Below, one piece after another: positions 40,669 through 49,149 of a stretch of DNA of 64,000 nucleotides (position 1 is its first letter; the number at the start of each line of letters is the position of its first letter). The DNA lies in contig CAYGDP010000003.1 in NCBI GenBank assembly GCA_964348665.1, positions 124,001-188,000 on the forward strand, read 5' to 3'. The position numbers and the translations under genes were made by a program. Origin of the DNA: CAYGDP01 sp964348665 (GTDB lineage Bacteria > Verrucomicrobiota > Verrucomicrobiia > Palsa-1439 > CAYGDP01). The notes under the pieces were generated by a model that was given only the letters and a program-made list of their open reading frames with translations, searched no databases and was not told the origin of the DNA.

Positions 40669-41814
40669 TTACTCCCCTGTGATTTCCTTGAGCAAACCAA
40701 AAAATCCGCGCTTGCGGGGACTGCTGATTTGCCAGTGGGCGGGTACGCTTTGATAGCCGTCGTCGAAGCCCTCGCCTTTCATCCGATAATCAAAGTAGCC
40801 CCAGGAAGCGTATTCACTGACGGCAGCGACGAAATTATTTTGCGGCCGGCCCTCCAAACGGACGGCGGGCAAGTCGAAATTGAAGTGATCATCCTCATTG
40901 AATAGAATCGGTTTGGGTGTGTAGCCGTTCACGGTGCGGGTCTTGCGAACCATCTCGGCGATTTTCGCGGGATCGCTCACGCCGTTGCCGTGCAACAGCA
41001 GAAAGTCGGCGCTGCGGACGACGTTTTCCCGTGGAATCATTCCGCCGCCATAGCTGGTGCTGACCAGCAAACGACGGCCATCACGCTGGCGGGCTTTGAC
41101 ACGCTCGATAAGTTCATGAACGCGGGCTGGCTGGAGGATTTTATGGTCGTACCGGACATTGCATTCGTTATTGATCTCGATCATCACGTTCCGATAGCCG
41201 CGGTCAAACACCCAGTCCACGGCGTTGTCGAGCGCGCGGACGACGGCGGCTTCATCTTTGATGCGTTCATCCTGCCCGAAATAGAAAATTCCGAGGATGA
41301 CGACCATGCCGAGTTCATCGGCGCGGTCGAGGATTCGTTCCAACCGCGTCATAGATTCGGGTCGCAGCGAGCCATCCTCCGTGATGCCGGAATTATGCCA
41401 CGGCTGTTTATCGGCATAACCCAGAGGGCTACCGCCTTGCAAGTTGATGGTAAACGAGAGCAAGCCGTGCCGACGCCATTCCGGCATGGCGGCGATGAAT
41501 TCGCGCGTGTTGCGCTCGGCATCCCACACGCCCGTGTCGGGATACGCCCAGCGCGCGCGGGTGTCGGGATTGAGGTCATCGAAGATTCCCTGTACCATGC
41601 GAGAATTCATCAATAAGCCTTCGATCTTGTGCCCGTTCCACGCGCGTCCCGCATACGTCGGTCGTCCATTGATAGAAAACTGACTGCCGTTGATCGCGAC
41701 GGTCGTCTTGGAAGAAAAATCACGACGAACATTGTCGTGCCGGCAACCTGTGAGGGTCACAATGGTTGTCACCCAAAAAATGGATGCAATCATTGATGGC
41801 GATGAAGTTTTCAT
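40669..41814 (-). CDS. Glycoside-hydrolase-like lipoprotein (clan A TIM barrel)
   Basis: The 381-aa protein has a lipoprotein signal ending in TLTGC and a probable (beta/alpha)8 barrel: INGRPTYAGRAWNGHKIEG, LSFTINLQGGSPLG, MVVILGIFYFGQ, NVMIEINNECNVRYD with a candidate acid/base Glu, LLVSTSYGGGM and PILFNEDDHFNF with a candidate nucleophile Glu. This layout fits GH5-like cellulase/mannanase relatives; the substrate cannot be told. The start overlaps the EamA transporter stop (ATGA), so the two are co-translated and might handle a sugar and its uptake or export. Confidence 0.7.
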   Translation of the reverse strand: MKTSSPSMIASIFWVTTIVTLTGCRHDNVRRDFSSKTTVAINGSQFSINGRPTYAGRAWNGHKIEGLLMNSRMVQGIFDDLNPDTRARWAYPDTGVWDAERNTREFIAAMPEWRRHGLLSFTINLQGGSPLGYADKQPWHNSGITEDGSLRPESMTRLERILDRADELGMVVILGIFYFGQDERIKDEAAVVRALDNAVDWVFDRGYRNVMIEINNECNVRYDHKILQPARVHELIERVKARQRDGRRLLVSTSYGGGMIPRENVVRSADFLLLHGNGVSDPAKIAEMVRKTRTVNGYTPKPILFNEDDHFNFDLPAVRLEGRPQNNFVAAVSEYASWGYFDYRMKGEGFDDGYQSVPAHWQISSPRKRGFFGLLKEITGE

Positions 41815-42731
41815 TCGGGCGACGGGGGCAGGGTCGGTTTTCTACCGCGCCACCAGCCCAGGGTGAGGTAGCCGGCGACGCCGGCCAAGATCAGCGGACC
41901 CCCCAGCAGCGTTGCGGGCGGGATGTGTTCGCCGATGACCAGGAAGGTCAGCGCGGGGTTCAGTACGGCCTCGGTCAGCGACAACAAGGATGCCGCTTGC
42001 GCCGGCACGGAGCGAAGCGCGTATGAGTAAATCAAATACGGCAAGGAAAGCTGAAAGAAGCTTAACGTGAGCAACAGCGGAATTTTCTCGCGCGCGACCG
42101 TGAATTCACCGCTCGCAATCAACAGCGGCAGCATCACCAGCCCGGAGCCGAGGCAGTTCATACAGACTACCACACGTGGAGTCACCGCGCGCAAGGCGCG
42201 CAGCGCGATGATGACGCAAGCAAACGCCAACCCGCTCACCAGCGCGCAAACCAATGCCGGCACATCGGTCGCCGCATCTTGCGCGCTGCCCACAAAAATG
42301 ACCAGCACACCCGCCATGGCGATCAGCAGCACCGCGCCATCGCTCCATCGCGATCGTTCCGCCAGCAACAGCGGGGACAAAACAAATACCCAAATGGGCG
42401 CCGTGTGTTGCAGGATAATCGCGTTGGCGGCTGCCGTCCGGGTCGTCGCCACCACAAACAGCACTGTCATCAAGGTGAACATCGTGATCGCACCGATCAC
42501 CCAGGTCGCCGGCACGCTTCGCAGATCGCCAAAATGTCGCCAAGCCAGCGGCAGAAAAATCGCCCCCGCGATCAGCGACCGATAACAGGCAATCGTCAAT
42601 GCCGGCACGCCGTCGGGCGCTTGCGCCAGCAGTTTGATCAACAACCCACTGGTGCTCCACAATCCAGTGCAGACCAGCACCAGCAGAATGCCCATCCACC
42701 GTTGGCGGGGAGTGATTTCGTCGGAAGGCAT
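41811..42731 (-). CDS. EamA-family (DMT) transporter
   Basis: The 306-aa protein has ten hydrophobic helices in two similar halves, with the EamA features GLWSTSGLLIKLLA, TMFTLMTVLFVVATTRTAAANAIILQHTAPIWVFVLSPLLLAER in the first, and SVPAQAASLLSLTEAVLNPALTFLVIGEHI in the second. Such proteins export or exchange amino acids, nucleosides or sugars. ATG 42731 is used; a longer frame runs into the upstream spacer. It is coupled to the lipoprotein gene downstream. Confidence 0.85.
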   Translation of the reverse strand: MPSDEITPRQRWMGILLVLVCTGLWSTSGLLIKLLAQAPDGVPALTIACYRSLIAGAIFLPLAWRHFGDLRSVPATWVIGAITMFTLMTVLFVVATTRTAAANAIILQHTAPIWVFVLSPLLLAERSRWSDGAVLLIAMAGVLVIFVGSAQDAATDVPALVCALVSGLAFACVIIALRALRAVTPRVVVCMNCLGSGLVMLPLLIASGEFTVAREKIPLLLTLSFFQLSLPYLIYSYALRSVPAQAASLLSLTEAVLNPALTFLVIGEHIPPATLLGGPLILAGVAGYLTLGWWRGRKPTLPPSPE

Positions 42732-42800
42732 CACGAGGGGTTTTACCACGAGTCCACACGAACCCCGATACGAAAATGTCAGGGTGAAGGAAGATAGTTT

Positions 42801-42848
42801 GGAGTTCAAGCGTTAGCTTGAAATAGTTCACGCTTAAGCGTGAACTCC
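42801..42848. repeat. Palindromic element GGAGTTCA...TGAACTCC
   Basis: A 48-bp inverted repeat with ends GGAGTTCA / TGAACTCC and inner hairpins TTCAAGCGTTAGCTTGAA and TTCACGCTTAAGCGTGAA. It lies eight bases past the end of the M28 peptidase gene (minus strand) and could also serve as a terminator hairpin. Confidence 0.7.
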
Positions 42849-42856
42849 GAACAAAA

Positions 42857-45616
42857 TCATTTCCTTTGCTCCGGTACGACGGTGAGCGTGATTTCCTTTC
42901 CGTCGCGTGTGACGACGACCTCGACTGGCTGGCCGATTTTGATGCCATCGAGCGCGTAGGTGAAGTCGTAGATATTGGTGATTTTTTTGCCACCGAATTT
43001 CACAATCACGTCGCCCGCTTTCATGCCCGCTTTGGCAGCGGGGCTGCCTTCTTTTGTGCCGGTGAGCCGGACTCCGGCCAGGTTCGCTTCGGTGTAATCG
43101 GGGATGGTGCCGAGATAGGCGCGAAGACCTTCGCGAGCGCCCGTCGGCGCAGCGGCTTCGGCCACCTTTGTGAAACGCGGCGGATCGGGGCGCGTCGCGA
43201 GATCAGTTACGAGGCGGCGGGTAATTTCGAGGATTTGGGCGGCGGCGGGAAGATTGATTTTTTCGGCGGTATCACCCGGACGATGATAGTCCTTGTGGAA
43301 TCCGGTGAAGAGAGCAAGCGCAGGAACGCCGTTACGATAAAACGTCGCAGAATCGGTGGGCAGATTGGGGTCAATGTTCAGTTTCACCGCCAGCGGCGAA
43401 GAGATGGCGGATTGCTCAACAAGGCGCGGCCAGAGTGATGACGATCCGGCGCCTTCGATGGCGACACGGCCGTCCTGCGATCGTCCGATCATGTCCATAT
43501 TGATCATCGCCACGATGCGATTGAGCGGGACGATTGGATTTTTGCAAAACTCGGTCGAGCCGATCAGCCCTTCTTCTTCCCCGCTGAACAGCACGAAAAC
43601 AATGTCCCGCCGCAATTTGCCCGCGTATCGCGTGAAGTGGCGCGCCAGCTCGACGACCCCCGCCGTGCCGCTGGCGTTGTCGTCCGCGCCCGCATGGATC
43701 GCGGTGGAAGTATCGTCGAGCGATCCCGCGCCGCCGTGACCAAGATGGTCGTAGTGGGCGCCGACCACGATGACTTGGTCGTTGCGATTCTTGGCCTGGC
43801 CGGGAAGCACGGCGATGATGTTACGCCCCTCGGAATTTTCTTTTTTCAAATCCACGCGCAGTTTGACGCGAAGATTCGGCAGGGCGAACGCGGTTGGGTT
43901 CGGCTCCTGATCGAGCGCGGTTTGCAATTCCTTGAGATTTTTTCCAGCCGCCGCGAGCATTTTATCGGCGAGTGGACGTGTGATGTGCGCGGCGAGGATG
44001 CTGGAATCGGCAAAACTGCCGTCACTGCGCAGCGGCACGAGTTTGTCTTCGGGCAGCGAATTCGGGCCGTTGACCAGCAGCAATGCTTTCGCGCCTCGTT
44101 CGCGCGCGATCATCGCCTTGGCCCGCAACGGCGCGAACGGACGCAATTTGCCCTTGAGCGGTTCCGTTTCCGGCTGATACCGGAGGGCGAGGACGATTTT
44201 ATCCTTAACGTCCACGCCCGCAAACGAATCGTAACCCTCGGTCTTCATGCAAAAACCGACGAAGACAACCTCCCCGTCCACTTCCCCGTTGGCCGATAGC
44301 GCCAGCGGAACGAAATCCTGATTCAATTCCCCGCGCCCGGCTACGGACGTTTCCAGGGAGTTGTTCGCACCGAGCGCGACGGACGACGGAAATGAAAACG
44401 CCTGATGTCGAATGTCGCGCAGACCGGCGGCGCGAAGTTGCTGTTCGATATAGGCAGCGGCTTTGCGCTCGCCTTCGGTGCCAGTCCGACGCCCATCGCA
44501 CACCGGCGATGCTAGAAATTCGATGTCCCGACGAACCCGGTCGGCGTTGATCGGGCGCGCCACAGGGAGAGAGGGACTGGCGACAGGTTTGGCTTCGGAG
44601 TCGGGGTCGACAAAGTCGGCGATGAACAGTTGCGATTTTCCTCCGGCGCGCGTGGATGTCCACATCAGTTTTTTGCCGTCCGGAGAAAAAACAGGCAAAC
44701 CATCGAAACCTTCCGTGAACGTGATGCGAGTCAGGTCGCGACCATCGGGGCGGACGAGATACAACTCGAAATTGCCGAACCCGCCGTCTTTGTTGGAACA
44801 GAAAACAATCCAGCGACCGGTGGGATGAAAATAGGGCGACCAACTCATCGCACCCAATCGGGTCACCTGTGCTTTCTCGCTGCCATCCGCTCTCATCAGC
44901 ATCACCTCCGCCTGCGTATCATCGGGAGTGAAATGGCGATACACGATCCACTTGCCGTCCGGAGAAAAAAATGGTCCCCCGTCGTAGCCCGGCTCCTGCG
45001 TAAGCCGTCGCGGATTTTTCCCGTCAGCATCCATCACGTAAATCTCGCGGTCCCCGTCGCGATTCGACATAAAACAAATGCGTTTGCCGTCGGGGGAATA
45101 GCTCGCCTCGGCGTCGTACCCGACCGCCTCGGTTAACCGCCGCACGTCGCTGCCGTCGGGTTTCGCGTCAAAGATGTCGTAGTGGTCGTCAAAATCCCAC
45201 TCGTACCGGCGTTTCTGGCCGCTCTTGAGAAAATCGGTCTCTTCCCGCTGCTTTTTTGCCGCGTTGGGATCGAGATGCGTCGAGGCGAACAACATGCGTT
45301 TGCCGTCGGGCCGAAAAAAGGCGCAGGTTGTCTTGCCGAGGCCGCTGGTCACCCGCTTTAACGCGCCGTCGCGCAAATCGAGACTGAAAATCTGGTAGAA
45401 CGGGTTTTCTTCCTCGTGCGGATTTTCGGGCGACCGTGTCGCCTGAAAAACAATCTGCCGGCCATCGCGCGAAAAATATCCCTCGCCGTTGCGAGAGCCA
45501 TCGAAAGTGATCTGCCGGATCTTGCGAAGATGGTTCGCCTCCTTTGCTGGCTCATCCGCCGCATGGAGCGATGTTGTAAGGGCGAACACTGTAAATAAAG
45601 CAGGTGAAAATTTCAT
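42857..45616 (-). CDS. TolB/WD40-like propeller fused to M28 peptidase and PDZ domain
   Basis: The 919-aa secreted protein has a signal peptide (residues 1-19). A beta-propeller of TolB/PD40 repeats follows to about 350 (repeated FSPDGKWIVY-type units), then an M28 zinc peptidase (about 370-800) with VVGAHYDHLGHG, GADDNASGTAGVVELAR, FSGEEEGLIGS, NMDMIGR and HKDYHRPGDT, which supply the zinc and catalytic residues. Between them is a PA-like insert (DVKDKIVLALRYQ). A C-terminal PDZ domain ends the protein (KAGMKAGDVIVKFGGK). It should act as an exopeptidase in the periplasm or outside. It stands alone, upstream of a repeat-containing gap. Confidence 0.9.
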   Translation of the reverse strand: MKFSPALFTVFALTTSLHAADEPAKEANHLRKIRQITFDGSRNGEGYFSRDGRQIVFQATRSPENPHEEENPFYQIFSLDLRDGALKRVTSGLGKTTCAFFRPDGKRMLFASTHLDPNAAKKQREETDFLKSGQKRRYEWDFDDHYDIFDAKPDGSDVRRLTEAVGYDAEASYSPDGKRICFMSNRDGDREIYVMDADGKNPRRLTQEPGYDGGPFFSPDGKWIVYRHFTPDDTQAEVMLMRADGSEKAQVTRLGAMSWSPYFHPTGRWIVFCSNKDGGFGNFELYLVRPDGRDLTRITFTEGFDGLPVFSPDGKKLMWTSTRAGGKSQLFIADFVDPDSEAKPVASPSLPVARPINADRVRRDIEFLASPVCDGRRTGTEGERKAAAYIEQQLRAAGLRDIRHQAFSFPSSVALGANNSLETSVAGRGELNQDFVPLALSANGEVDGEVVFVGFCMKTEGYDSFAGVDVKDKIVLALRYQPETEPLKGKLRPFAPLRAKAMIARERGAKALLLVNGPNSLPEDKLVPLRSDGSFADSSILAAHITRPLADKMLAAAGKNLKELQTALDQEPNPTAFALPNLRVKLRVDLKKENSEGRNIIAVLPGQAKNRNDQVIVVGAHYDHLGHGGAGSLDDTSTAIHAGADDNASGTAGVVELARHFTRYAGKLRRDIVFVLFSGEEEGLIGSTEFCKNPIVPLNRIVAMINMDMIGRSQDGRVAIEGAGSSSLWPRLVEQSAISSPLAVKLNIDPNLPTDSATFYRNGVPALALFTGFHKDYHRPGDTAEKINLPAAAQILEITRRLVTDLATRPDPPRFTKVAEAAAPTGAREGLRAYLGTIPDYTEANLAGVRLTGTKEGSPAAKAGMKAGDVIVKFGGKKITNIYDFTYALDGIKIGQPVEVVVTRDGKEITLTVVPEQRK

Positions 45617-45944
45617 CGGAGCATTATTACCATAAGCGAATATCCGCCTGGCACTAAAATATGGGTGAAACTAAATTTACCTGGATCATTAGCGACGTGC
45701 TGGATCAATGCACAACAGGGTGAAAGTCGTGCGGCAAGGGCCAATCTCGATGCTATCCATACTTCCGAGTTGTAGCGGCGCTCTATGAGCGCCGATCATT
45801 TCAATCCATCGGCGGTCATCCGCCTCCGCCGGAAGCTCCGGCGAGACACGTAGACCGCCGCTACAGATTGAATTGATGCTTTTTTCGCTAATAATTAGAG
45901 GGAATATCACGAAAATCTGGCTGAATCCATTGTCCATTTGCGGT
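45617..45944. other. Gap between M28 peptidase and alr
   Basis: About 330 bases with no gene that I can support. It contains the TGTAG-type palindromic element (45771-45865). The M28 promoter should lie near its left end (TAAGCGAATATCCGCC region), but no clear -35/-10 pair is seen. Confidence 0.5.
45771..45865. repeat. Palindromic repeat (TGTAGCGGCG...CGCCGCTACA)
   Basis: A 95-bp element with perfect 10-bp terminal inverted repeats TGTAGCGGCG / CGCCGCTACA. It holds the hairpin GGCGCTC-TAT-GAGCGCC at 45777-45793 and a second stem GGCGGTC / GACCGCC. Same family as 6058-6120 and 35274-35298. Confidence 0.85.
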
Positions 45945-47090
45945 TTATCTTCGGATCGCATCGTGGCGTTCCATGTAAACGCGCGGGACACGCTTGGTTG
46001 GGGAGCAGAGGATTTCCAGGGCGATGGTGCGCGCCCAACCGGCAACCTCCTGTGCCGTGATTTCGTCCCGTCCTTGATGGCCAAACAATACGACTTCATC
46101 GCCAACGGCAGCGCGCGGTACGTGCGTTACGTCCACGAGGATTTGATCCATCGTGATTCGCCCCAGCACGGCGCAGCGTTTGCCGCCGACCAAGACCTGC
46201 GCGCGACCCGAGAGCGACCGGTGGTAGCCATCGGCGTATCCCGCCGCGACGGTGGCGACTCGCATCGGGCGCGGCGCCACGAACATTCGGCCATAGCTAA
46301 GGGAACGGCCGCTGGGGATTTTTTTAGCAAAGACGATCCGGCTTTTCAGACTCATCGCGGGCCGCAAATGCTTGGCGATGGCCGCTGCTTTTTTCGGCAC
46401 GATACCGAAAATGAGATATCCCGCGCGAACCAGATCGAGCTTTGCTTCGTGCAAAAACAGCAGCGCGGCGCTGTTGGCGGTATGGCGCAGCGGGATGCGA
46501 ATGCCGCGCCGAATCAATGCGGCGACAACCGAGTGGAATGTGGAGAGTTGTTCGCGGGAGAATTCATCGTCAATCCCCGCCGACGCGAAATGCGACCAGA
46601 TTCCCTCAATCTTCAAGTGGCGCATCTTCGCGACTCTGGCGATTTTCTCGACGGCGTTCTCTTGCCCAAAACCGAGGCGTCCCATGCCGGTGTCCACTTT
46701 CACGTGCACGGGCAGGATTTTTTTCAGCCGTTCCGCCTCGCGATCGAATGCACGTGCCTCCGCATAGCTGGAGAGACTCGGCGTGAGGTCGGATTCCACA
46801 ATGGGTGGAATTTCCTCGGGTAGGTTTGCGCCCAACAACAGGACCGGCCATCCATCGCCCACGGCGCGAATGCTTAGGGCTTCCGTCAGGTTCGCTACAC
46901 CAAACAAATCTGCCCCGCTCTGCATCAGCGTCGTGGCGATTTGCGGGAGTCCGTGTCCGTAGGCGTCGGCCTTCACGACCGCGCAGAGTTTTGTGCGGGC
47001 GCCGATCCGGCTGCGAATCCAGGCGACATTGCCGCGCAACGCCGAGAGATCGATCTCGGCCCAGCAGCGGTACTGGTGGGTTGGGTTCAT
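45945..47090 (-). CDS. alr: Alanine racemase
   Basis: The 381-aa protein has the PLP-binding start CAVVKADAYGHG, the GMGRLGF motif, HTANSAALL, the RAGYLIFGI motif and the C-terminal LSYGRMFVAPRPMRVATVAAGYADGYHRSLSG and GRITMDQILVDVT, which carry the catalytic Tyr and dimer contacts. It makes D-alanine for peptidoglycan. It is followed upstream on the same strand by tsaB, after 21 bases, so it may be the last gene of the CPBP-thiL-tsaE-tsaB-alr group. Confidence 0.93.
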   Translation of the reverse strand: MNPTHQYRCWAEIDLSALRGNVAWIRSRIGARTKLCAVVKADAYGHGLPQIATTLMQSGADLFGVANLTEALSIRAVGDGWPVLLLGANLPEEIPPIVESDLTPSLSSYAEARAFDREAERLKKILPVHVKVDTGMGRLGFGQENAVEKIARVAKMRHLKIEGIWSHFASAGIDDEFSREQLSTFHSVVAALIRRGIRIPLRHTANSAALLFLHEAKLDLVRAGYLIFGIVPKKAAAIAKHLRPAMSLKSRIVFAKKIPSGRSLSYGRMFVAPRPMRVATVAAGYADGYHRSLSGRAQVLVGGKRCAVLGRITMDQILVDVTHVPRAAVGDEVVLFGHQGRDEITAQEVAGWARTIALEILCSPTKRVPRVYMERHDAIRR

Positions 47091-47111
47091 GGCGTAAGAA
47101 TTGTCGAGACG

Positions 47112-47720
47112 TTAAAGCGATACAGGAGGTTCGGCGAGCTTATATTTCATCTCGCGGAGGTAGATCGGTTCGAGCAACTTGTCCCCCCGCTTCTGGCGCA
47201 GGAATTTCTCCCGGGCGAGCTGGGCAACGAATTGAGCTTGAGGAATTGGAGTGCTGGAGTGCTGGAGCAGGGAAGTGCTGGGGAGAAGCTCGATGGGAGT
47301 TTCTAAAATCGAATGGCCGGGCGCGTAGCGCGCGACGTAGAAATCTCCGCGGCCTGCTTCGAGAGTGACGGTGAGCGGCTTATCGCGCATGTGTTCGATG
47401 GCAAACGCGTGAAAGCTGGCTACGCCGATCACGGGTTTGCCGGTTGCAATGGCGAAGCCTTGCACGGCGGCGATCCCCACGCGGATTCCGATGAAACTGC
47501 CGGGACCAAGCCCGACCGCCCAGAGATCGATTTTCTCCGCATGAACCTTGGCTTTCGTCAGGATTTTTTGTACGGCGGGGATTAACTCCGCCGAGTGGCG
47601 TTTCTTCCCGCCCCTATGGGGCGAGTCCGCGCCAATGGTTTTCTCGGCCACGAGTGTATCGTCGCGCAGCAACGCGACACTCGCTACCGGGCTGGACGTT
47701 TCGATGGCAAGCGTGAGCAT
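47112..47720 (-). CDS. tsaB: tRNA t6A biosynthesis protein TsaB
   Basis: The 202-aa protein has LAIETSSPVASVALL, the SAELIPAVQKIL helix, GLGPGSFIGIRVGIAAVQGFA and GVASFHAFA, the markers of TsaB, the partner that binds TsaD in making threonylcarbamoyladenosine at tRNA position 37. A stretch with LLQHSSTPIPQAQ is encoded by GGAGTGCT-type DNA repeats (about 47246-47281) and looks like an in-frame insertion. ATG 47720 starts the domain; the gene overlaps the end of tsaE by 37 bases. Confidence 0.9.
   Translation of the reverse strand: MLTLAIETSSPVASVALLRDDTLVAEKTIGADSPHRGGKKRHSAELIPAVQKILTKAKVHAEKIDLWAVGLGPGSFIGIRVGIAAVQGFAIATGKPVIGVASFHAFAIEHMRDKPLTVTLEAGRGDFYVARYAPGHSILETPIELLPSTSLLQHSSTPIPQAQFVAQLAREKFLRQKRGDKLLEPIYLREMKYKLAEPPVSL
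47246..47281. repeat. GGAGTGCT-type low-complexity repeat inside tsaB
   Basis: Repeated GGAGTGCT / GGAGCAGG / GAAGTGCTGG units, read in frame on the minus strand as part of TsaB. It is the complementary type of the CTCCA repeat found in waaF. Confidence 0.65.
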
Positions 47721-48160
47721 GAGAAAATGCGATAGTTCTCGTCCAAGACATTGATATTGACGTAAAGCGTGTGGGGAGGCAAACCGCGAATCTTTTCTGC
47801 CCACTCGATTATGGTTACCCCGTTTCCACCGATGTATTCATCAAGCCCGATCTGCTGGATTTGTTTTTCCGAGTCCAGCCTGTAAAGGTCAATGTGATAA
47901 ACCGGTAATCGTGTTCGCCCGCGCCGTCGCCCCATGTATTCGGAAACAATTGTGAACGTCGGGCTGGTAACTAAATTGTGGACTCCGAGCCCAGCGGCGA
48001 TCCCTTGTGCCAGGCAAGTTTTTCCTGCGCCTAGCTCGCCCCTAAGAGCCACGACATCGCCCGGCTTGAGTTGATCAGCCAGCTTGCGCCCGAATACTTG
48101 TGTTTCTTTCGCACTGTAAGACTTGAACATGTATCCGCCATGTTGAACGGGCGATTTCAT
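47684..48160 (-). CDS. tsaE: tRNA t6A biosynthesis ATPase TsaE
   Basis: The 158-aa protein has Walker A RGELGAGKTCLAQGIA (residues ~41-56), the TSPTFTIVSEY motif and YHIDLYRLDSEK with IIEWAEKI, all typical of TsaE, which drives the TsaBDE complex. The start at 48160 forms an ATGA junction with thiL. Its C-terminus runs 37 bases into tsaB. A later ATG (MFKSYSAKE) is a possible alternative start. Confidence 0.92.
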   Translation of the reverse strand: MKSPVQHGGYMFKSYSAKETQVFGRKLADQLKPGDVVALRGELGAGKTCLAQGIAAGLGVHNLVTSPTFTIVSEYMGRRRGRTRLPVYHIDLYRLDSEKQIQQIGLDEYIGGNGVTIIEWAEKIRGLPPHTLYVNINVLDENYRIFSCSRLPSKRPAR

Positions 48161-49149
48161 TGTCGGAAATGGTCGAAACCGCTTTCGGTGAGGGGTTCCT
48201 CCTCGCCGCTGCGGTCCACGAGGATGAGATCGCCCGCCTTCGTCTCACCAGGGGAGACTTCGGCGCGGTGAAGCGCAGACGCTTCAGTGATGGACCCAAT
48301 GGTTGTGAGTGGTGTTTTCGGAAATTGGTCGCCCCAGCGTTTCAGCAGGTCGGCGACGTGGTCGGGCGCGATGGTGAAAAGCAACTCGAAATCTTCACCG
48401 CCGTGGAGGGCGCATTCCAGCGCCGAGAGAAAGGTTTGGTTTTCCAGCGCGTACGCGTCGCGCGAGAGCGGGATGCGCGGGGCAATGAGGCGCGCGCCTA
48501 CCCTGCTTTGCTCCATGATTCGGCGAATGTCGCCCGCCAGCCCGTCGCTCAAGTCCATCATGGCGCGGACGGGAAAATTTTCGACCAACCACCTCGCTTC
48601 GCGGATGCGCGGGGTGAACTCGAGGTGTTTGCCGAGAATCGAGCCGCCGAGCAGGCCGGTAACGAGGATACTATCGCCTGGTTCCGCCGCCGACCGAAGT
48701 TTCACGCGGTCGGATTCCACTTCTCCGATCAGGCTGATGCTGATGAACGTCTCGCGCGAGACGCGCGTGGTATCGCCGCCGACGATGCGGGTGTTGAAAG
48801 TGTCGGCAATTTCTCTCATGCCGCGATAGAGTTCGCTAGCGTATTCTTCGGTGAGGTTGCGCGGGAATCCGACGGCAACCAGCGCCCAGCGCGGCAGACC
48901 GCCCATGGCGGCGATGTCGGAGAGATTCCGCGCCATCGCTTTCCAGCCGACGCCGAAGGGAGGCGTGTCGGGATCGAAATGCCGGCCCAGCACGCAACTA
49001 TCCACCGTGTAGAGAAGATATTTTTTTGGATCGGGCGTCCGCAACACGGCGGTGTCGTCGCCGACGCCGACGACGACGGAATCGTCGGATGACAGCCCTT
49101 TGGAGAGCCGAGCGATCAGTTCAAATTCGCCGAGGTCGCTTAGGTTCAT
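48157..49149 (-). CDS. thiL: Thiamine-monophosphate kinase
   Basis: The 330-aa protein has the ThiL/PurM-like features: start LGEFELIARL, GVGDDTAVL with metal-binding Asp residues, TVDSCVLGRHF, WKAMARNLSDIAAMGG, VGGDTTR, and MMDLSDGLAGD with ALHGGEDFELLF. It phosphorylates thiamine phosphate to the diphosphate cofactor. Both ends are ATGA-coupled (to the CPBP protease gene upstream and tsaE downstream). Confidence 0.93.
   Translation of the reverse strand: MNLSDLGEFELIARLSKGLSSDDSVVVGVGDDTAVLRTPDPKKYLLYTVDSCVLGRHFDPDTPPFGVGWKAMARNLSDIAAMGGLPRWALVAVGFPRNLTEEYASELYRGMREIADTFNTRIVGGDTTRVSRETFISISLIGEVESDRVKLRSAAEPGDSILVTGLLGGSILGKHLEFTPRIREARWLVENFPVRAMMDLSDGLAGDIRRIMEQSRVGARLIAPRIPLSRDAYALENQTFLSALECALHGGEDFELLFTIAPDHVADLLKRWGDQFPKTPLTTIGSITEASALHRAEVSPGETKAGDLILVDRSGEEEPLTESGFDHFRQ

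Noticed and set aside
35030..41000. Repeat-rich stretch as a prophage or integrative element
   Set aside because: No integrase, transposase, phage structural gene or tRNA attachment site is found, and the housekeeping gene icd is in the middle.
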